Source of the DNA: Aquimonas sp041395245 | GTDB taxonomy: Bacteria > Pseudomonadota > Gammaproteobacteria > Xanthomonadales > Xanthomonadaceae | Reading direction: 5' to 3' | DNA: 64,000 nt | NCBI GenBank assembly: GCA_041395245.1 | Contig: JAWLAY010000009.1 | Location: 1-64,000 of the forward strand | In this document: one piece after another, positions 36,767 to 46,438 of the stretch | Position numbering within the stretch: position 1 is the stretch's first letter | Layout of the letters: each line of letters starts with the position of its first letter | Made by a program: the position numbers and the translations under genes | The notes under the pieces: model-generated | The model's input: only the letters and a program-made list of their open reading frames with translations | Databases searched by the model: none | What the model was told of the DNA's origin: nothing

Positions 36767-37294
36767 TCAATGGGCGCTTGGCGGAATCAGCCCCAGTTCT
36801 TCGCTGCGCAGCAGTTTTTCGATATCCACCAGAATCAGCATGCGGTCTTCCAAGGCACCGATGCCGGTCAGGAATTGCGCATCGACCGCGCGACCAAATT
36901 CCGGTGGCGGGCGCAACTGTTCGGTGGTCAGTCCGATCACGTCGGAAACGCTGTCGACCACGATGCCAACCACGCGTTTGTCGACGTTGAGGATGATCAT
37001 CACCGTGAAGCTGTCGTACTCGGCCTTGGCCAGCTTGAACTTCAAGCGCATGTCGACCACCGGCACGATGGTGCCGCGCAGATTGATCACACCCTTGATG
37101 TAGTCAGGTGTGTCCGGAATCCGGGTGACGGTGTCATAGCCACGAATCTCCTGCACCTTCAGGATATCGACGCCGAACTCTTCTTCGCCCAGAGTGAAGG
37201 TCAGAAACTCGCTGACCTGGGCGCCCGCCTTGTTGCGCTCGGCGTCCACGCCCACTTGGGCGCCACCGAAAATGTTCTGTGCAGGTGTGCTCAT
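36767..37294 (-). CDS. cheW: Chemotaxis coupling protein CheW
   Basis: CheW links receptors to the kinase CheA. The 175-residue protein has the CheW fold: EFLTFTLGEEEFGVDILKVQ, RIPDTPDYIKGVINLRGTIV, VVDMRLKF, VDSVSDVIGL and MLILVDIEKLL. The start MSTPAQNIFGG was chosen over an upstream frame extension. It lies 130 bp upstream of the chemoreceptor gene, so the two may function together. No cheA or cheY is in the window. Confidence 0.95.
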   Translation of the reverse strand: MSTPAQNIFGGAQVGVDAERNKAGAQVSEFLTFTLGEEEFGVDILKVQEIRGYDTVTRIPDTPDYIKGVINLRGTIVPVVDMRLKFKLAKAEYDSFTVMIILNVDKRVVGIVVDSVSDVIGLTTEQLRPPPEFGRAVDAQFLTGIGALEDRMLILVDIEKLLRSEELGLIPPSAH

Positions 37295-37537
37295 CGATGC
37301 TCTCCGTGGAATCACCGGATTCGCCAAGACTGCGAATACCAAGGATGTTCACGACAGCGGAGGCAATCCGCGTGCCACGCACGAAGACGGATTCGTGGCT
37401 GCCGCAGCACAACGAGCGTCCGCCCGAGGTCCGACCAGCAAAGCCAGTCAATTCAACAACCTGAGGAAGCGGGTAAAAACCGTCTGGACGAAGCGGCGAC
37501 CGCTCGCGCGGGATGGGACCCGCGCGACGATTCCACC

Positions 37538-40387
37538 CTACTGGCTGCGCAGCGCCATGAAATCAGGGCTGACGATCAAGCGCAGGGCGTCCAGGCGCGG
37601 GCGGGCCTGGGGCAGTGCCGCCAATAGCGCCGCGCGCTCGTTCTGCAGTCCGTCGATCTCGTCCTCGCGAACCGCAGGATTGACCTTGGCCAGCCGCTGC
37701 AATCGGTCGATTTCGCCGTCGAGCAGCGCCTCGGCCTGACCGAGCGCCAGTTCGATTCGCTCCCGACTCTGTGCCTCGGCATCGGCCTGGGTCTTTTCCA
37801 GCATGGGCGGCAACAAGGCCGCAAGGATCTTGCGGTGCTTGCTGAGATCGAGGGTGCGATCGCCCGCTGCCCTGACCGCACGCGCGGAGGGCAGAAAGTC
37901 ACTGCGCAGACTCAATCGGGTATCGACCACGCTGGACAGCGGCAAGGGCGGCAGGAAGCGCTCGATGTGCAGTCCCTTCGCCGCCACGCACTCCAGTACG
38001 TAAACGGCCTCCAGCAGCACGCTGCGTGGCGGCAGGCTGTCATCCACCAGCGCGCAGGCGTTGCCGGTCTCGGACGACAGCAGCAAGGCTTCCGCATCGA
38101 GCAGCATGGGGTGGTCGGCGCGCAGATACAGCAGATCGTCGCGCGCCAAGGCCCTCGCACGGCTGAAGGTCGCCTGCCTTGGGCCGCCCTTCATGTCTTC
38201 GAATGCGTCCAGGGTGACGTACTCGGGATCGAGCAGCACGATCTCGTTGCCCAGCGGCTCGTTGTGGATGCCGAACTGTTCCAGCAGTCGCAGCGGATAG
38301 TCCTCGATCCCGGCAGCGATATCGTCGAGTGAGAGGGCCTGTTGCAATCGCCCCGCACCGGCACCGCGCTGACTGGCCAGTTCCAGCAAGCGATCACGTC
38401 CCTTGTGGATGCGCTCGCTCAACTCGGCATGATCGCGCTGCGATTCGGCCAGCAAGTCGTCCAGCAGGCCATCATTCGGCGACTGCGCGAGTGCCTGCAG
38501 GCGTTCACCAAAGCGGCGCAACAACTCGCGCCCGTCAGCACAGACCTGCCGGAACGCGTCCAGACCGTCGGCATACCAGCGCAGCAGCGATTCCTGCGCG
38601 CTACCGCGCACCGCGCAGGCATGCAGATGCACATCGCCCTTCTGGCCGATCCGGTCGAGGCGACCGATGCGCTGCTCCAGCATGTCGGGATCCAGCGGCA
38701 GATCCCAGAAGATCAGATGTTGCGCAAACTGGAAGTTGCGGCCTTCCGCGCCGACTTCCGAGGAAATCAGCAGGCGGGCGCCCTCCGGATCCGCGAAATA
38801 CGCCGCCGCGCGATCACGCTGCAACAGATTCAAATCCTCGTGGAAGCGCGCCACCGCGATACCACTGCGCACCCGCAAGGCGTCTTCCAGCGCCTGTACC
38901 TTGGCCCGCGAGCGGCACAGCAACAGGGCCTTGGCGGGCGCAATCTGCTCCAGCGTCGCCAGCAGCCATTCAAATCGCGGATCGTGGGTGTAGTCGTGTT
39001 CCGGCTCGACGTGCCCCGCGACACCGAGATCGGCCAGCGCTTCCGCGCGCAGACGGCCCAGCAGGGCGGGATCGCTCTGCTGATCATTGATGTACTCGAT
39101 GTGCGGCACCCGCAGCGGAAATCCGCCCACGGCCGCGCGCCGGTTACGCACCATCACGCGCCCGGTGCCGTGCCGATCAATCAGCGCTTCGATCAACTTC
39201 CAGCCTGCGGCCTTGTCACCGGACTGGATGGCCGCCAGCGACTTCGCCAACACCTCGGGTTCGCTGACGAACAGTTCATCAAGCAACTGTGTCCCGGCCG
39301 CATCCGGCGCGTGTCCTTCCAGCAGGGCATCGGTGATCGAAGACAGGGCCAGATGGCGATCGGACTCGGCGGTGAAGTGCGCCAGATTGTCGTAACGGGC
39401 GGGGTCCAGCAGGCGCAGGCGGGCAAAGTGACCGCTGCGTCCCAATTGTTCCGGCGTCGCGGTAAGCAGGATGACGCCGGGAATGCGCGCCGCCAAGGCT
39501 TCCACCAGGGCGTATTCGCGCGAGGGGGATTCCGGACTCCAGGCCAGATGATGGGCTTCGTCCACCACCAGCAGATCCCATCCCGCGTCCAGCAATTGCG
39601 CGGCACGCTTTTTGTCCCGCGCCAGCCAGTCCACGGCGGCGATCACGCATTGCTCGTCGTCGAAGGGATTGGCGGCCGTATCGACCTCGGTAATCGCTTC
39701 GCAACGCTCCTCGTCGTAGAGGGCAAAGCGCAGGTTGAAACGCCGCAACAGCTCCACAAACCACTGATGGGTCAGGCTTTCCGGGGTAAGAATCAGCACC
39801 CGGCTGGCGCGCCCGGTCGCCAATTGCTGGGCGGTGATCATGGCGGCTTCGATGGTCTTGCCCAGTCCCACTTCGTCGGCCAGCAACAGCCTCGGCTGGC
39901 GGCGCTCGGCGGCCAGTTCCGCAACCCGCAACTGATGCGGAATCAGGTCGATGCGCGCGCCCAGAACGCCCCAACCGGGGTGCCGTTGTGACTCGGCGCG
40001 ACGCCGCAGCACTTCGCGGCGCAGTTCGAACTGAGGATTGCGGTCAACGCGCCCGCCCAGCAAGCGCGCGTCCGCCTGTGACACCGGCTGCTCGGCATCC
40101 AGCACGCCTTCATGCAAGGTTTTCCCGGCGACGCCGTAGACGTACAGCCCGTCCTGCAAATTGACCGATTCGACGACGTGATCGACGCCGTCGGCGCGCA
40201 GCTTCTCGCCGACCCGAAACTCCGCGCGGGTCAGCGGCGCGGTATCCATCGCGTACTGGCGAACCACACCACTGCCGGTAAACACAATCTGCACGCTGCG
40301 GCCGATCAGGCGCATCACCGTGCCCAGGCCGAGTTCGGGCTCGGCAGTCGACAGCCAGCGCTGTCCGGGAACAAAGAGGGAATTCAT
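37538..40387 (-). CDS. rapA: RNA polymerase-associated ATPase RapA
   Basis: RapA is a Swi2/Snf2 ATPase that recycles stalled RNA polymerase. The 949-residue protein is close to the 968 of E. coli. It has an N-terminal Tudor-like region (FVPGQRWLSTAEPELGLGTV), the Walker A loop LADEVGLGKTIEA, the DEAH box VVDEAHHLAW, the SAT motif LLTATPEQLG and helicase motifs V-VI (LISSEVGAEGRNFQFAQHLI; EQRIGRLDRIGQKG). A RapA C-terminal domain follows. It stands alone on this strand, with 240 bp of non-coding DNA downstream before cheW. Confidence 0.96.
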   Translation of the reverse strand: MNSLFVPGQRWLSTAEPELGLGTVMRLIGRSVQIVFTGSGVVRQYAMDTAPLTRAEFRVGEKLRADGVDHVVESVNLQDGLYVYGVAGKTLHEGVLDAEQPVSQADARLLGGRVDRNPQFELRREVLRRRAESQRHPGWGVLGARIDLIPHQLRVAELAAERRQPRLLLADEVGLGKTIEAAMITAQQLATGRASRVLILTPESLTHQWFVELLRRFNLRFALYDEERCEAITEVDTAANPFDDEQCVIAAVDWLARDKKRAAQLLDAGWDLLVVDEAHHLAWSPESPSREYALVEALAARIPGVILLTATPEQLGRSGHFARLRLLDPARYDNLAHFTAESDRHLALSSITDALLEGHAPDAAGTQLLDELFVSEPEVLAKSLAAIQSGDKAAGWKLIEALIDRHGTGRVMVRNRRAAVGGFPLRVPHIEYINDQQSDPALLGRLRAEALADLGVAGHVEPEHDYTHDPRFEWLLATLEQIAPAKALLLCRSRAKVQALEDALRVRSGIAVARFHEDLNLLQRDRAAAYFADPEGARLLISSEVGAEGRNFQFAQHLIFWDLPLDPDMLEQRIGRLDRIGQKGDVHLHACAVRGSAQESLLRWYADGLDAFRQVCADGRELLRRFGERLQALAQSPNDGLLDDLLAESQRDHAELSERIHKGRDRLLELASQRGAGAGRLQQALSLDDIAAGIEDYPLRLLEQFGIHNEPLGNEIVLLDPEYVTLDAFEDMKGGPRQATFSRARALARDDLLYLRADHPMLLDAEALLLSSETGNACALVDDSLPPRSVLLEAVYVLECVAAKGLHIERFLPPLPLSSVVDTRLSLRSDFLPSARAVRAAGDRTLDLSKHRKILAALLPPMLEKTQADAEAQSRERIELALGQAEALLDGEIDRLQRLAKVNPAVREDEIDGLQNERAALLAALPQARPRLDALRLIVSPDFMALRSQ

Positions 40388-40609
40388 CCGCGCATTTTAC
40401 GTTGCGACGCAGGCAGTGGCGAAACTCATCACTGCCTGCAACACCAATCCGATACTGATCGCGATCAGGTGAGCGCTGACAGGAGGGACTGAACAAACCC
40501 ATTTGACCGACGCCTTTTCACAAGCGTGAGCCAATCGACCGCTACAGGGCGTTGATCGGTTTACACTTTGGAACATTTTGTAAAGATTCGGGCAACTGCA
40601 GGGTGGGCA

Positions 40610-43153
40610 GTGATCGAGGTCAGCGGCTATCACGTAATTGAGCAGATCGGGCGCGGCGGCATGGCCACGGTTTACCGTGCGCGTCAGGTGCTGCTGGATC
40701 GCGAGGTTGCGCTCAAGGTGCTGGCACCGGAGCTGGCCAGGGACTCCGCGCAGGCGGCGCGCTTCCTGCAGGAAGCCCGCGTACTGGCGGCGATGCAGCA
40801 TCCGGCCATCGTGCCGGTCTATGACGTCGGTGTGACCGAAGCCGGGCTGCACTACTTCTCGATGCAACTGCTGAGCGGCGGCGACCTCGCCCGACGCATT
40901 CGCGCGGGCATGCAGGGCGATGCCCTGTACCGCATCATCCGCATGCTCTGTGCCGCGCTGGGCTACGCCCATTCGCGCGGCTGCGTGCATCGCGACGTCA
41001 CCCCCAGTAACGTGCTGTTCGATGCCAACGAGCGGCCGCTGCTGACCGATTTCGGCATCGCAAAAGCAGCATTTGGTTCGGCGGGCCTCACTGCCGAAGG
41101 CTTCAGCATCGGCACCAGTCGCTACATGAGTCCCGAGCAGGCACGCGGCATGGCCGTCGATGCCCGCTCGGACATCTACAGCTTCGGTGTGATCCTTTAC
41201 GAGATCCTGACCGGGCAACCCCCGTTTCCGGGCTCGGACGCGTTTGCGGTTGCCTACGCGCACGTCAACACCCCGATCCCGGCCCTGGGCGAGGCACTGA
41301 GTCGCTGGCGTCCGGTCATCGAGGGGTGCCTGGCCAAAGCACCGGAACAGCGCTTCCCCAATTGTGCTGAACTGCTGCGCGCCATCGATCTGGTGATTGG
41401 CAAGCGACCGGTTGAGCACACACCCATTCCGCTGCCGGCCAAGGCCGTCAGTGGTGGCGCGGCGAACAACGCCATCACCAGCCTGCCAAGCACAGCGCCA
41501 CCGGCGGTGCCGAAGGTGGTGCCGAACGCCGCCACGGCGGAAACCCTGGAGCCGACCCGGATTCGCCCTGCCGTTGGTGAGGTCGTGACCGCGCCGACCC
41601 GCTCGCCAGCGACGACGGCGTTGCCAACCAAGCCCACAGGTACAGCGCGCCAGCCTTCGCCGTCACCCCACTCTGCGCTGCAGAGTCGATGGCGAGCCGT
41701 TCGTCATTGGCTGCAGCCTCGCTGGCGAGTGGTCAGTCTTGCCAGCGTCGGCATCATCGCCACGGCGGGCCTGGCATGGTGGCTGAGCGGCGAACCGAAG
41801 CACGCCAGCCAAAATCCACCTTCGAATGCCTCTGCCTCGACCGCTGCGGTCGCATCGGGAACCGTTCGCACACCCGAAACCAGCCCACGACGCCCGCCGG
41901 AAACCAGCCTCGACCGCATCGGTCTGGCCGAATCCGAAGCGCGCGAGGAAGCCGCTGGCGGCGACGCGGAAATCGAACAGGTGGCCGACAGCATCGCGCT
42001 GGACAGCTTGCCGACGGTGCGCGATCCAGTGATCGATTTTCTCGCCATGGGCCGTGCCAATCTCGATGCCGGGCGCTGGCTTGAGCCGCCTCAGCGCAAT
42101 GCGCTGGAACGCTGGCAGACGGTGTTCCTGATCGAACCAGACAATGCCCAGGCCATCGATAGCCTGCGTTCGCTGGCTGAGGCCTGCGCGCAGAAGGCCA
42201 GTACCGATCTGGCCGACACGGCGCTGTGGCTGGGCGATCTGGATTGCCTGCGCAAAGTCGCCGCGAGCCATCCCAAACTGCAGGACATCGCGGCACGCGC
42301 CGACGATCTGTTCACCCAACGCGAAGTCGCACTGCTGCAACAGGTCGAGCAAGCCATCACCGGCTGGGACCGCGATGGCAGCGAACAGGCATTGCGTATC
42401 CTCACGGACATGGGCAGTCGGCATGCGCGGCTGGACGCCCTGAAAAAGACCGCCAAGGGTCTGGGCGAGCCCGGTTATGCCTTCCGCGACACGCTGGGTA
42501 ATGGACAGGCGGGTCCGCGATTGCGCGTCGTGAGCAAACAACTGGCGCTGTCGGAAGGCGAGGTATCCGTCGCCGAGTTTGCACAGTTCTGGCGGGCGAC
42601 GGATCGAGCCCGCATCGAACTGCCGAGCTGCCGTGATCGCGAATCCTTCTTCCGCAGCAGTAAAAACCGCACCTGGCAAGCGCCGGGCTTCGCTCAGGAC
42701 GACAGTCATCCGGTGGTCTGCGTCAACGTGCAGATGGCGCAGGCCTACGCCGACTGGCTCAGCCAGCAGACCGGGCAAGCCTATCGTCTGCCTTCGCGCG
42801 CCGAACTGACCGCCCTCTTGCCCAAGCGCGCGGCCTGCAGTGACAACCGCCGCGATCAACAGGCGCAACGCGGCTGGGACGCGCGCGAGGCGGCATCCTG
42901 CGACGATGGCGCGGCTTGGACGCGTCCCGTCCAGGCGGGCGCAACGGGTGCGCACGGACTGCGTGGACTGGATGGCAACGTCCGTGAATGGACCAGCGAC
43001 TGTGCCAACAGCCCCTGTTCCGAGCAGGTGGCCATTGGTGCCACTTGGTACTCCAGCGAAGACGAGCCGGTCAGCGCAGGCTTTGCAGGCGAACCCGGCT
43101 TCAATACCATCGGAATCCGTCTGGCGCGGGAAATCCACCCGCCCTCGCGCTGA
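40610..43153 (+). CDS. Membrane Ser/Thr protein kinase with C-terminal FGE-sulfatase-like domain
   Basis: The 847-residue protein has a cytoplasmic Hanks-type kinase (residues about 5-270): glycine loop IGRGGMATVY, Lys36 in VALKVL, HRD at 127-129 in CVHRDVTPSNVLF and DFG at 147-149. A Pro/Thr/Ala-rich linker, one membrane helix (about 370-392) and a helical region follow. From about 628 there is an FGE/SUMF1-like domain (AQAYADWLSQQTGQAYRLPS; GLRGLDGNVREWTSDC). The FGE catalytic cysteine motif is not seen, so this domain is probably a sensor or binding module. The GTG start was chosen; a TTG 14 codons upstream exists. It is followed 46 bp later by an FHA gene. Confidence 0.88.
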   Translation: MIEVSGYHVIEQIGRGGMATVYRARQVLLDREVALKVLAPELARDSAQAARFLQEARVLAAMQHPAIVPVYDVGVTEAGLHYFSMQLLSGGDLARRIRAGMQGDALYRIIRMLCAALGYAHSRGCVHRDVTPSNVLFDANERPLLTDFGIAKAAFGSAGLTAEGFSIGTSRYMSPEQARGMAVDARSDIYSFGVILYEILTGQPPFPGSDAFAVAYAHVNTPIPALGEALSRWRPVIEGCLAKAPEQRFPNCAELLRAIDLVIGKRPVEHTPIPLPAKAVSGGAANNAITSLPSTAPPAVPKVVPNAATAETLEPTRIRPAVGEVVTAPTRSPATTALPTKPTGTARQPSPSPHSALQSRWRAVRHWLQPRWRVVSLASVGIIATAGLAWWLSGEPKHASQNPPSNASASTAAVASGTVRTPETSPRRPPETSLDRIGLAESEAREEAAGGDAEIEQVADSIALDSLPTVRDPVIDFLAMGRANLDAGRWLEPPQRNALERWQTVFLIEPDNAQAIDSLRSLAEACAQKASTDLADTALWLGDLDCLRKVAASHPKLQDIAARADDLFTQREVALLQQVEQAITGWDRDGSEQALRILTDMGSRHARLDALKKTAKGLGEPGYAFRDTLGNGQAGPRLRVVSKQLALSEGEVSVAEFAQFWRATDRARIELPSCRDRESFFRSSKNRTWQAPGFAQDDSHPVVCVNVQMAQAYADWLSQQTGQAYRLPSRAELTALLPKRAACSDNRRDQQAQRGWDAREAASCDDGAAWTRPVQAGATGAHGLRGLDGNVREWTSDCANSPCSEQVAIGATWYSSEDEPVSAGFAGEPGFNTIGIRLAREIHPPSR

Positions 43154-43199
43154 TCCCCGATCCGCAGACATTTTTTTCTTCAGACACAGGCAGATCTCG

Positions 43200-43988
43200 A
43201 TGAAGCTGATTTTCCCGAATGGTGAACACGGCGCGGTCCTGCTCAGCGCGGGGCGCAATCGGCTGGGTTCCAGCGATCAGGCCTTGATCCGGCTGCAGGC
43301 TGCCGGAATCCAGCCCGAACACTGCGAACTGGAACTGTCGGGCGGCGCGGTCATCGTGCGCCTGGGCACTGCGCACGGCGCGGTAAGCGTGAACGGTAAC
43401 GCGGCCAGCGATGGTCATGTCCTGCATCCGGGCGACGCCTTCGCGGTGGCGGGTGTCACCTGCCGACTGGTGGCGGTTGAACGCGCCGCGGCGGTATCGA
43501 CGCCCAAGCCAGCACAGATCGACGACAGTGGCGCAACGCGCGTGCGTGCCGCGCTGCCGAAATATGTGTTGCGCGGCGTTTCCGGCGCGACCTTTGGCAA
43601 GACCTTCCCAGTGGTCGCCCCAACCGTGATCGGACGCCAGCACGATTGCGACATCGCGATCGCCAGCGAGGAAATCTCGCGCCGCCACGCGCAGGTCAAA
43701 CCCACGCCGGACGGTCTGCTGGTGGAAGACCTGGGATCCTCGAATGGCACCTACATCAATGGCTCGCGCGTGCAGAGCGGACTGCTGAAAGCAGGCGACG
43801 AACTCCGCCTCGACGCGGTGCGCTTCATGCTGGTCGTACCGGGCAAGGAAATCCCCAGCGCCGCCGCCCATGCGCCCGCCGCAGTTGCCGCATCGAAGGA
43901 GAGCGCGGGCAAAGGCGGCCTGATTGCGGCAATCGTGATCGGCGTTGTGGCGATTGCCGCTGCCGTCTACTGGTTCGCGCTGCGCTGA
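43200..43988 (+). CDS. Membrane-anchored protein with two FHA-type domains
   Basis: The 262-residue protein has an N-terminal FHA-like domain (residues about 1-95: MKLIFPNGEHGAVLLSAGRN, LHPGDAFAVAGVTCRLV) in which the canonical SRRH and NGT signatures are weak. A second FHA is canonical (about 130-225): VIGRQHDCDIAIASEEISRR, then RHAQ and EDLGSSNGTYINGSRV. A C-terminal membrane helix (GGLIAAIVIGVVAIAAAVYW) ends the protein, leaving the FHA part in the cytoplasm. FHA domains bind phosphothreonine, so the adjacent kinase is the obvious partner; that link is inferred. Confidence 0.88.
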   Translation: MKLIFPNGEHGAVLLSAGRNRLGSSDQALIRLQAAGIQPEHCELELSGGAVIVRLGTAHGAVSVNGNAASDGHVLHPGDAFAVAGVTCRLVAVERAAAVSTPKPAQIDDSGATRVRAALPKYVLRGVSGATFGKTFPVVAPTVIGRQHDCDIAIASEEISRRHAQVKPTPDGLLVEDLGSSNGTYINGSRVQSGLLKAGDELRLDAVRFMLVVPGKEIPSAAAHAPAAVAASKESAGKGGLIAAIVIGVVAIAAAVYWFALR

Positions 43989-44025
43989 TCCACTGACAGC
44001 AGCCCGGTGCGCTCAGCGCACCGGT
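43989..44025. terminator. Hairpin at a convergent gene end
   Basis: CCGGTGCGC (44004-44012) and GCGCACCGG (44016-44024) are perfectly complementary around a 3-base loop. The loop TCA is the stop codon of the leftward gene. Without a T tract it is only a candidate terminator for the FHA gene and the facing gene. Confidence 0.45.
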
Positions 44026-45434
44026 GCCTGCTCCAGCACACGCAAATAGGGCGGTGAACCTGGATACGACAGCCCGGTCATCAGATTCCAGCCCGCGCGG
44101 GTCAAGGCACGCTGGGCGGCCACACTGATCTTCCCGTTGCTGATGACACTACGCTGCGGGTGCGACCACAGCGCTTGCTGACCAAACCAGCGCGCGGTAT
44201 CGCGGGTCCAGCTCAACAGATCGACCGGCAAGGGAAGGATGCGCTCGCCATCCGCCGTCTCGTAACTCAGCACCGCGCCCAGACCGATCCATCGACCACC
44301 CTCGGCCCGTTCACCCAGATAGGCCTGGGTCAGTTTCAACGTGTTGACGACATAGCGCGCTTCCACCTCGTTCTGCGCCATCAGTGCCGTCTCCAGCACA
44401 TCGCCGCAACCGCCAGCCAGACGCATCTCGGCAATGCGGTCGGTCAGTTCGGTCTGCAGGGTGGGCGAAAATCGACCGAAGTTCAGGAACTGGTAACGCT
44501 GCGCCTCGTCGGCACAATGCGGTGCCAGCGCTTCATCGTTGCGGCGACGCAAATCCTCCGGCGGCAGTTCCAGCACGACGCGATTGACCGTGCTGGCCGT
44601 ATCCAGGGTGGTGCTGACCAAGGGGTCCAGCAAACCCAAGGCCTGTCCGACACCGAACTTGCCGACGGTCGCCGCCCAGGCCAGTTTGTCGAGTCGCTCG
44701 CGCAACAGCGCATTGCCTGAATACGGGTCCACGCCCAGTCGCGCCGCGAGGGCGCGCTTGGCGGCACCAAAGCCCAGTTCGCTCTTGGCGAGTCGACCGG
44801 CTTCTTCACCAAGGTTGCCGAACCAGCTGTCACCGTCCTGCTCCGGCTGACGGCTGGCGGTAAGCGGCGCATCCGCCGCGTCATACGGCGAGCCATCGTG
44901 ACTGATGCGTTGATCGGCCCGCGAGCCGAGCCGCCTGGCCTGTTGGGCGAGCTTGATCACGCGTTCGCTGAAGAATCGCCAGACGCCACCGGGCAATCCG
45001 CGCAAGGTCGTTTCCGGCTCGCTCGCGACGTTCACCACCGCGCGTACCGGTGCCGCCACGGCGCTGGCGCCACTGCGCACCAGTGCCGAGGTCACCGACT
45101 CGCTGTAGAGCGCCTCCAGCGCCGGAATCTCCGCGACACGGATCGCCAGCAACTCCACGCTTTCCGCACGCAACTCACCCCAGCGGGTTTCGATCACGAA
45201 GCCTGCCTGGAATCCGTGCACCGCCGCGACCGGGCGCACCCGGTAACCCGGCCCATTCAGCAACGCCGGAATAACCAGATCCGCCGCCGCCAGGCTTGGC
45301 TCCAGTTCGAATTCGTCCGCCGTGTTGGCGGAGATCCCACCCACCGGATCACCCGCAACCGCGACACAGGCAAAGCAGCCCAAGGGCAAGGCAACAAGCC
45401 AGCTCACAGCCAACTGCACACCACCTTGCCGCAC
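44013..45434 (-). CDS. Exported protein of unknown function
   Basis: I do not recognise this 473-residue protein. It starts with a signal peptide (MRQGGVQLAVSWLVALPLGC, cleavage probably after AVA). The rest is Ala/Leu/Arg-rich with several paired cysteines (HCADEAQ; AGGCGDVLE), and long predicted helices (RLAKSELGFGAAKRALAARL; NEVEARYVVNTLKLTQAYLG). It has no membrane span after the leader, so it is probably periplasmic. The start lies 31 bp inside tdh; a later start would lose the signal peptide. It converges with the kinase-FHA pair. Confidence 0.7.
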   Translation of the reverse strand: MRQGGVQLAVSWLVALPLGCFACVAVAGDPVGGISANTADEFELEPSLAAADLVIPALLNGPGYRVRPVAAVHGFQAGFVIETRWGELRAESVELLAIRVAEIPALEALYSESVTSALVRSGASAVAAPVRAVVNVASEPETTLRGLPGGVWRFFSERVIKLAQQARRLGSRADQRISHDGSPYDAADAPLTASRQPEQDGDSWFGNLGEEAGRLAKSELGFGAAKRALAARLGVDPYSGNALLRERLDKLAWAATVGKFGVGQALGLLDPLVSTTLDTASTVNRVVLELPPEDLRRRNDEALAPHCADEAQRYQFLNFGRFSPTLQTELTDRIAEMRLAGGCGDVLETALMAQNEVEARYVVNTLKLTQAYLGERAEGGRWIGLGAVLSYETADGERILPLPVDLLSWTRDTARWFGQQALWSHPQRSVISNGKISVAAQRALTRAGWNLMTGLSYPGSPPYLRVLEQAPVR

Positions 45435-46438
45435 TGCCCGGACTCCATCAGTTCAAAACCGCGCTGGAAGTCATCGATCGGCAACTGGTGCGTTAGCACT
45501 TTCTGCAGTGGAAACCCGGTCAGCACCATCTGGGTCATCTTGTACCAGGTCTCGTACATCCGTCGGCCGTAGATGCCCTGCAAGGTCAGACCCTTGAAGA
45601 TGATCTTGTCCCAATCGATGCCCGCACCTTTGGGCAGGATGCCCAGCAAGGCGATCTTGCCGCCGTGATACATGCAATCGAGCATGTCGTCGAAGGCGCG
45701 CGGATTGCCGCTCATCTCCAGCCCGACATCGAAGCCTTCCATGTGCAGATCCTTCATCACTTCCTTCAGCGAGGTGTGCGCCACGTTGACGACCCGCGTT
45801 GCACCCATGTCGGCAGCGAGCTTCAGGCGATAGTCGTTGACATCGGTGACCACCACGTTGCGCGCGCCCACGTGTTTGCAGATGCCCGCCGCGATGATGC
45901 CAATCGGTCCCGCACCGGTAATCAGCACGTCCTCGCCGATCACATCGAACTCCAGCGCACAGTGCGCGGCATTGCCGTAGGGATCGAAAAACGCCGCCAG
46001 CTCGCTGGAAATCTGATCGGGAATGGGCCACAGATTGGAAGCCGGAACCGCGACGAATTCCGCGAACGCGCCGTTGCGATTGACCCCGATGCCGACCGTG
46101 TTCGGACAAAGATGCTGCTTGCCTGCGCGGCAGTTGCGACACACACCGCAAACGATGTGGCCTTCCGCACTGACCCGTTGGCCCACCTGGTAGCCGGTTA
46201 CCGCGGTGCCCAATTCGACGATGCGACCGACGAACTCGTGCCCGATGACCAGCCCCGGACGAATCGTGCGCTGACTCCACTCGTCCCACTTGTAGATGTG
46301 CAGATCGGTGCCACAGATCGCGGTCTTTTCCAGCTTGACCAGCACCTCGTTTGGACCGATCTGGGGAATCGGCACTTCCTCCATCCAGATGCCCTTGCTG
46401 GCTTCACGCTTCACCAGTGCTCTCATCAGATTGGCCAT
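45404..46438 (-). CDS. tdh: L-threonine 3-dehydrogenase
   Basis: Tdh oxidises L-threonine to 2-amino-3-ketobutyrate with NAD. The 344-residue zinc-dependent dehydrogenase has LEKTAICGTDLHIYKWDEWS (catalytic zinc Cys), VIGHEFVGRIV, the structural zinc cluster VCGVCRNCRAGKQHLCPN and the Rossmann loop VLITGAGPIGIIAAGI. The WDEWSQRTI block is specific for Tdh. GGAG lies 8 bases before the chosen ATG (MANLMRAL). The partner gene kbl is not adjacent. Confidence 0.95.
   Translation of the reverse strand: MANLMRALVKREASKGIWMEEVPIPQIGPNEVLVKLEKTAICGTDLHIYKWDEWSQRTIRPGLVIGHEFVGRIVELGTAVTGYQVGQRVSAEGHIVCGVCRNCRAGKQHLCPNTVGIGVNRNGAFAEFVAVPASNLWPIPDQISSELAAFFDPYGNAAHCALEFDVIGEDVLITGAGPIGIIAAGICKHVGARNVVVTDVNDYRLKLAADMGATRVVNVAHTSLKEVMKDLHMEGFDVGLEMSGNPRAFDDMLDCMYHGGKIALLGILPKGAGIDWDKIIFKGLTLQGIYGRRMYETWYKMTQMVLTGFPLQKVLTHQLPIDDFQRGFELMESGQCGKVVCSWL

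Noticed and set aside
38342..39991. Long open frame antisense to rapA
   Set aside because: RapA motifs on the minus strand are unambiguous; the antisense frame is Gln/Arg/His-rich low-complexity sequence.
40568..40609. TTG start giving 14 extra residues on the Ser/Thr kinase
   Set aside because: The extra residues are not part of the kinase fold, and the purine-rich site AGGGTGG precedes the GTG at 40610.
41663..43258. Long open frame antisense to the kinase gene
   Set aside because: The plus strand encodes clear kinase and FGE motifs; the antisense product resembles nothing and has no start signal.
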